64,000 nucleotides of DNA from Alkalihalobacillus sp. CinArs1 (GTDB taxonomy: Bacteria; Bacillota; Bacilli; Bacillales; Guptibacillaceae), in assembly GCF_947387515.1 (NCBI RefSeq), contig NZ_CANDOB010000002.1:930001-994000 (forward strand). The letters are read 5' to 3'. Each line of letters opens with the position of its first letter. Within the stretch, counting starts at the first letter, position 1. The notes below the pieces were generated by a model. That model did no database searches. It had not been told where the DNA came from and saw only the letters and a program-made list of their open reading frames with translations. The translations under genes were made by a program, and so were the position numbers. Of this stretch, positions 63,002 through 64,000 are shown piece by piece.

Positions 63002-63145
63002 AGGAAGGTAATTTTACTTATTATATTATAAATGAGATTGTACGCTACTTAAAGAAATAAACAAGACCTCACATGCAATTTATGTCTATTTTATTACGAT
63101 AACGCATGACGCGCTTAGTAAAGAGTAGGAAGGAGGGAGTGCTTG

Positions 63146-64000
63146 GTGGCACATCCAGAACAAGAGATCCAACTTATTTACGATGCCCTTATCGAATCTT
63201 TATCTGAAGAAAAAATAGAGGCATTTCGTGACCTATTTCTCGATATACATCCTTATGACCAGGCAAAATTCTTCCTTACTGTTGAAGAAGACGTTCGACT
63301 ATTGGTATATACGTATTTGTCTCCAAAAGAAATGGCAGAGATCTTTCAAAACTTTGAAATAGAAGAGCAGGAAGATTTTATTTCTGAAATGGAACCTCCA
63401 TATGCTGCTGAAATGCTTGCTGAGATGTATGCCGATGATGCTGTTGACGTCTTGAACGAGCTTAACCCAGAACAGATTGCAAGTTATTTAACAATCATGG
63501 ACGATGATGCAGCTGACGAGATCAAAGAACTGCTTCATTATGAAGAGAAGACTGCCGGAAGTATCATGACGACTGAATTTGTTTCGATACGAGCTCACCA
63601 AACGGTGAAACGTGCGATGCAAATTCTTAGACGTGAAGCCCCCGAGGCAGAAACCATCTACTATGTATTCGTAGTGGACCAGCAAAAAAGGCTGGTAGGC
63701 GTCATATCTTTAAGAGATTTGATCATAGCTGAAGAAGATGTCCTGATCGAAGACATCATGAATGAACGTGTTGTATCGATTTCAGTTGGAGAAGACCAGG
63801 AAGAAGCGGCTAGGTTGATGAGAGATTATGACTTCCTCGCGCTACCCGTACTGGATTTTCAACAGCACCTACTTGGAATCATCACGCACGATGATATCGT
63901 TGATGTTATTGAAGAAGAAGCTTCAGAAGACTACTCCAAGCTTGCCGCAATCTCAGACGATGGGACGCTTGATCGAAACCCATTTGCTTCAGCACGAAAA
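63146..64000 (+). CDS. mgtE: Magnesium transporter MgtE, N-terminal part
   Basis: First 285 codons from GTG 63146 (GGAAGGAGGG upstream); the frame continues past the window edge. The cytoplasmic N domain (EALIESL.., superhelical, rich in E, D and L) ends near EEKTAGSIMTTEFVSI, and two CBS domains follow (RRLVGVISLRDLIIAEED, DFQQHLLGIITHDDIVDVIEEEA). These sense Mg and gate the membrane pore, which lies outside the window. Product names are secure; the substrate may include other divalent metals. Confidence 0.92.
   Translation, partial: MAHPEQEIQLIYDALIESLSEEKIEAFRDLFLDIHPYDQAKFFLTVEEDVRLLVYTYLSPKEMAEIFQNFEIEEQEDFISEMEPPYAAEMLAEMYADDAVDVLNELNPEQIASYLTIMDDDAADEIKELLHYEEKTAGSIMTTEFVSIRAHQTVKRAMQILRREAPEAETIYYVFVVDQQKRLVGVISLRDLIIAEEDVLIEDIMNERVVSISVGEDQEEAARLMRDYDFLALPVLDFQQHLLGIITHDDIVDVIEEEASEDYSKLAAISDDGTLDRNPFASARK

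Noticed and set aside
62870-63145. M-box magnesium riboswitch before mgtE
   Set aside because: None of the conserved M-box blocks (GTTAGGTGAGGCTCC and later pieces) could be found; only a plain promoter-like sequence is visible.

Overview
The window is an ordinary low-to-mid GC chromosome segment of a spore-forming Firmicute of the Bacillaceae. The gene order closely follows parts of the Bacillus subtilis chromosome, including yitS-T-U-V-W, yjzC-yjzD-yjaU-yjaV-comZ-fabH-fabF-yjbA-trpS-opp, and yjbC-spx-yjbE-mecA-coiA-pepF-yizD-yjbH-I-K-L-M-nadF-yjbO-prpE. Strong AGGAGG ribosome sites, Gram-positive lipoproteins, sporulation and competence genes, a T-box leader and a FapR operator all agree. 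A genus such as Fictibacillus or a related Bacillus is an inference only. I see no rRNA, tRNA, complete insertion sequence, prophage or CRISPR array.

Layout. 1-2.4 kb: end of a maltodextrin ABC transporter operon and a LacI-type repressor. 2.4-5.4 kb: a minus-strand NHEJ operon (ku, a stand-alone ATP ligase, a stand-alone LigD-type polymerase). 5.7-7.8 kb: a short-chain dehydrogenase and an orphan sensor kinase. 7.85-11.6 kb: a TPP-riboswitch operon, tenA-ykoEDC, for thiamine precursor salvage. 11.6-19.1 kb: the yitS-T-U-V-W block, with an inserted set of small genes (Nfu-N, GNAT, PP-loop ATPase, SGNH-like). 19.2-24.3 kb: a spore-type LysM/GH18 hydrolase, the molybdopterin genes moeA-mobB-moaE-moaD, and uppP. 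24.4-33.2 kb: yjzC to yjbA, with the FapR-controlled fabH-fabF pair at its centre. 33.2-33.8 kb: a dense cluster of intergenic repeats ending at the trpS stop codon. 33.8-41.8 kb: trpS with a T-box leader and the oligopeptide permease oppABCDF. 41.8-49.7 kb: small membrane proteins, an HD protein, a secreted DUF4015-like protein, yjbC and an RND efflux pair. 50-61.6 kb: spx, yjbE, mecA, coiA, pepF, then yizD/yjbH-I-K-L-M/nadF/yjbO/prpE. 61.7-64 kb: a RodA/FtsW protein and the start of mgtE.

How the genes fit together. Several neighbours form recognised modules. Spx and YjbH are a stress regulator and its ClpXP adaptor. MecA, ComZ and CoiA belong to competence. YjbM and NadF handle alarmone and NADP synthesis. 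TenA and YkoEDC recover and import thiamine pyrimidine. FabH and FabF start and extend fatty acids under FapR. Ku, ligase and polymerase form a two-enzyme version of the usual LigD end-joining system.

The least explained material is non-coding. Two five-unit arrays of a 20-bp repeat lie 28 kb apart in opposite orientation, each beside a hairpin. A second array built on TATCCGCG and 2.2 copies of a ~115-bp hairpin unit with compensatory base changes lie next to trpS, and the last partial copy overlaps the trpS stop codon. A GC-rich dispersed repeat near 55.5 kb has two strong helices in interleaved (pseudoknot) order and sits between two identical copies of one terminator. In the tenA leader a second, terminator-like hairpin covers the ribosome site. 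All starts given here were chosen from ribosome-site spacing. No database search was possible, so family names rest on recognised motifs and gene order.
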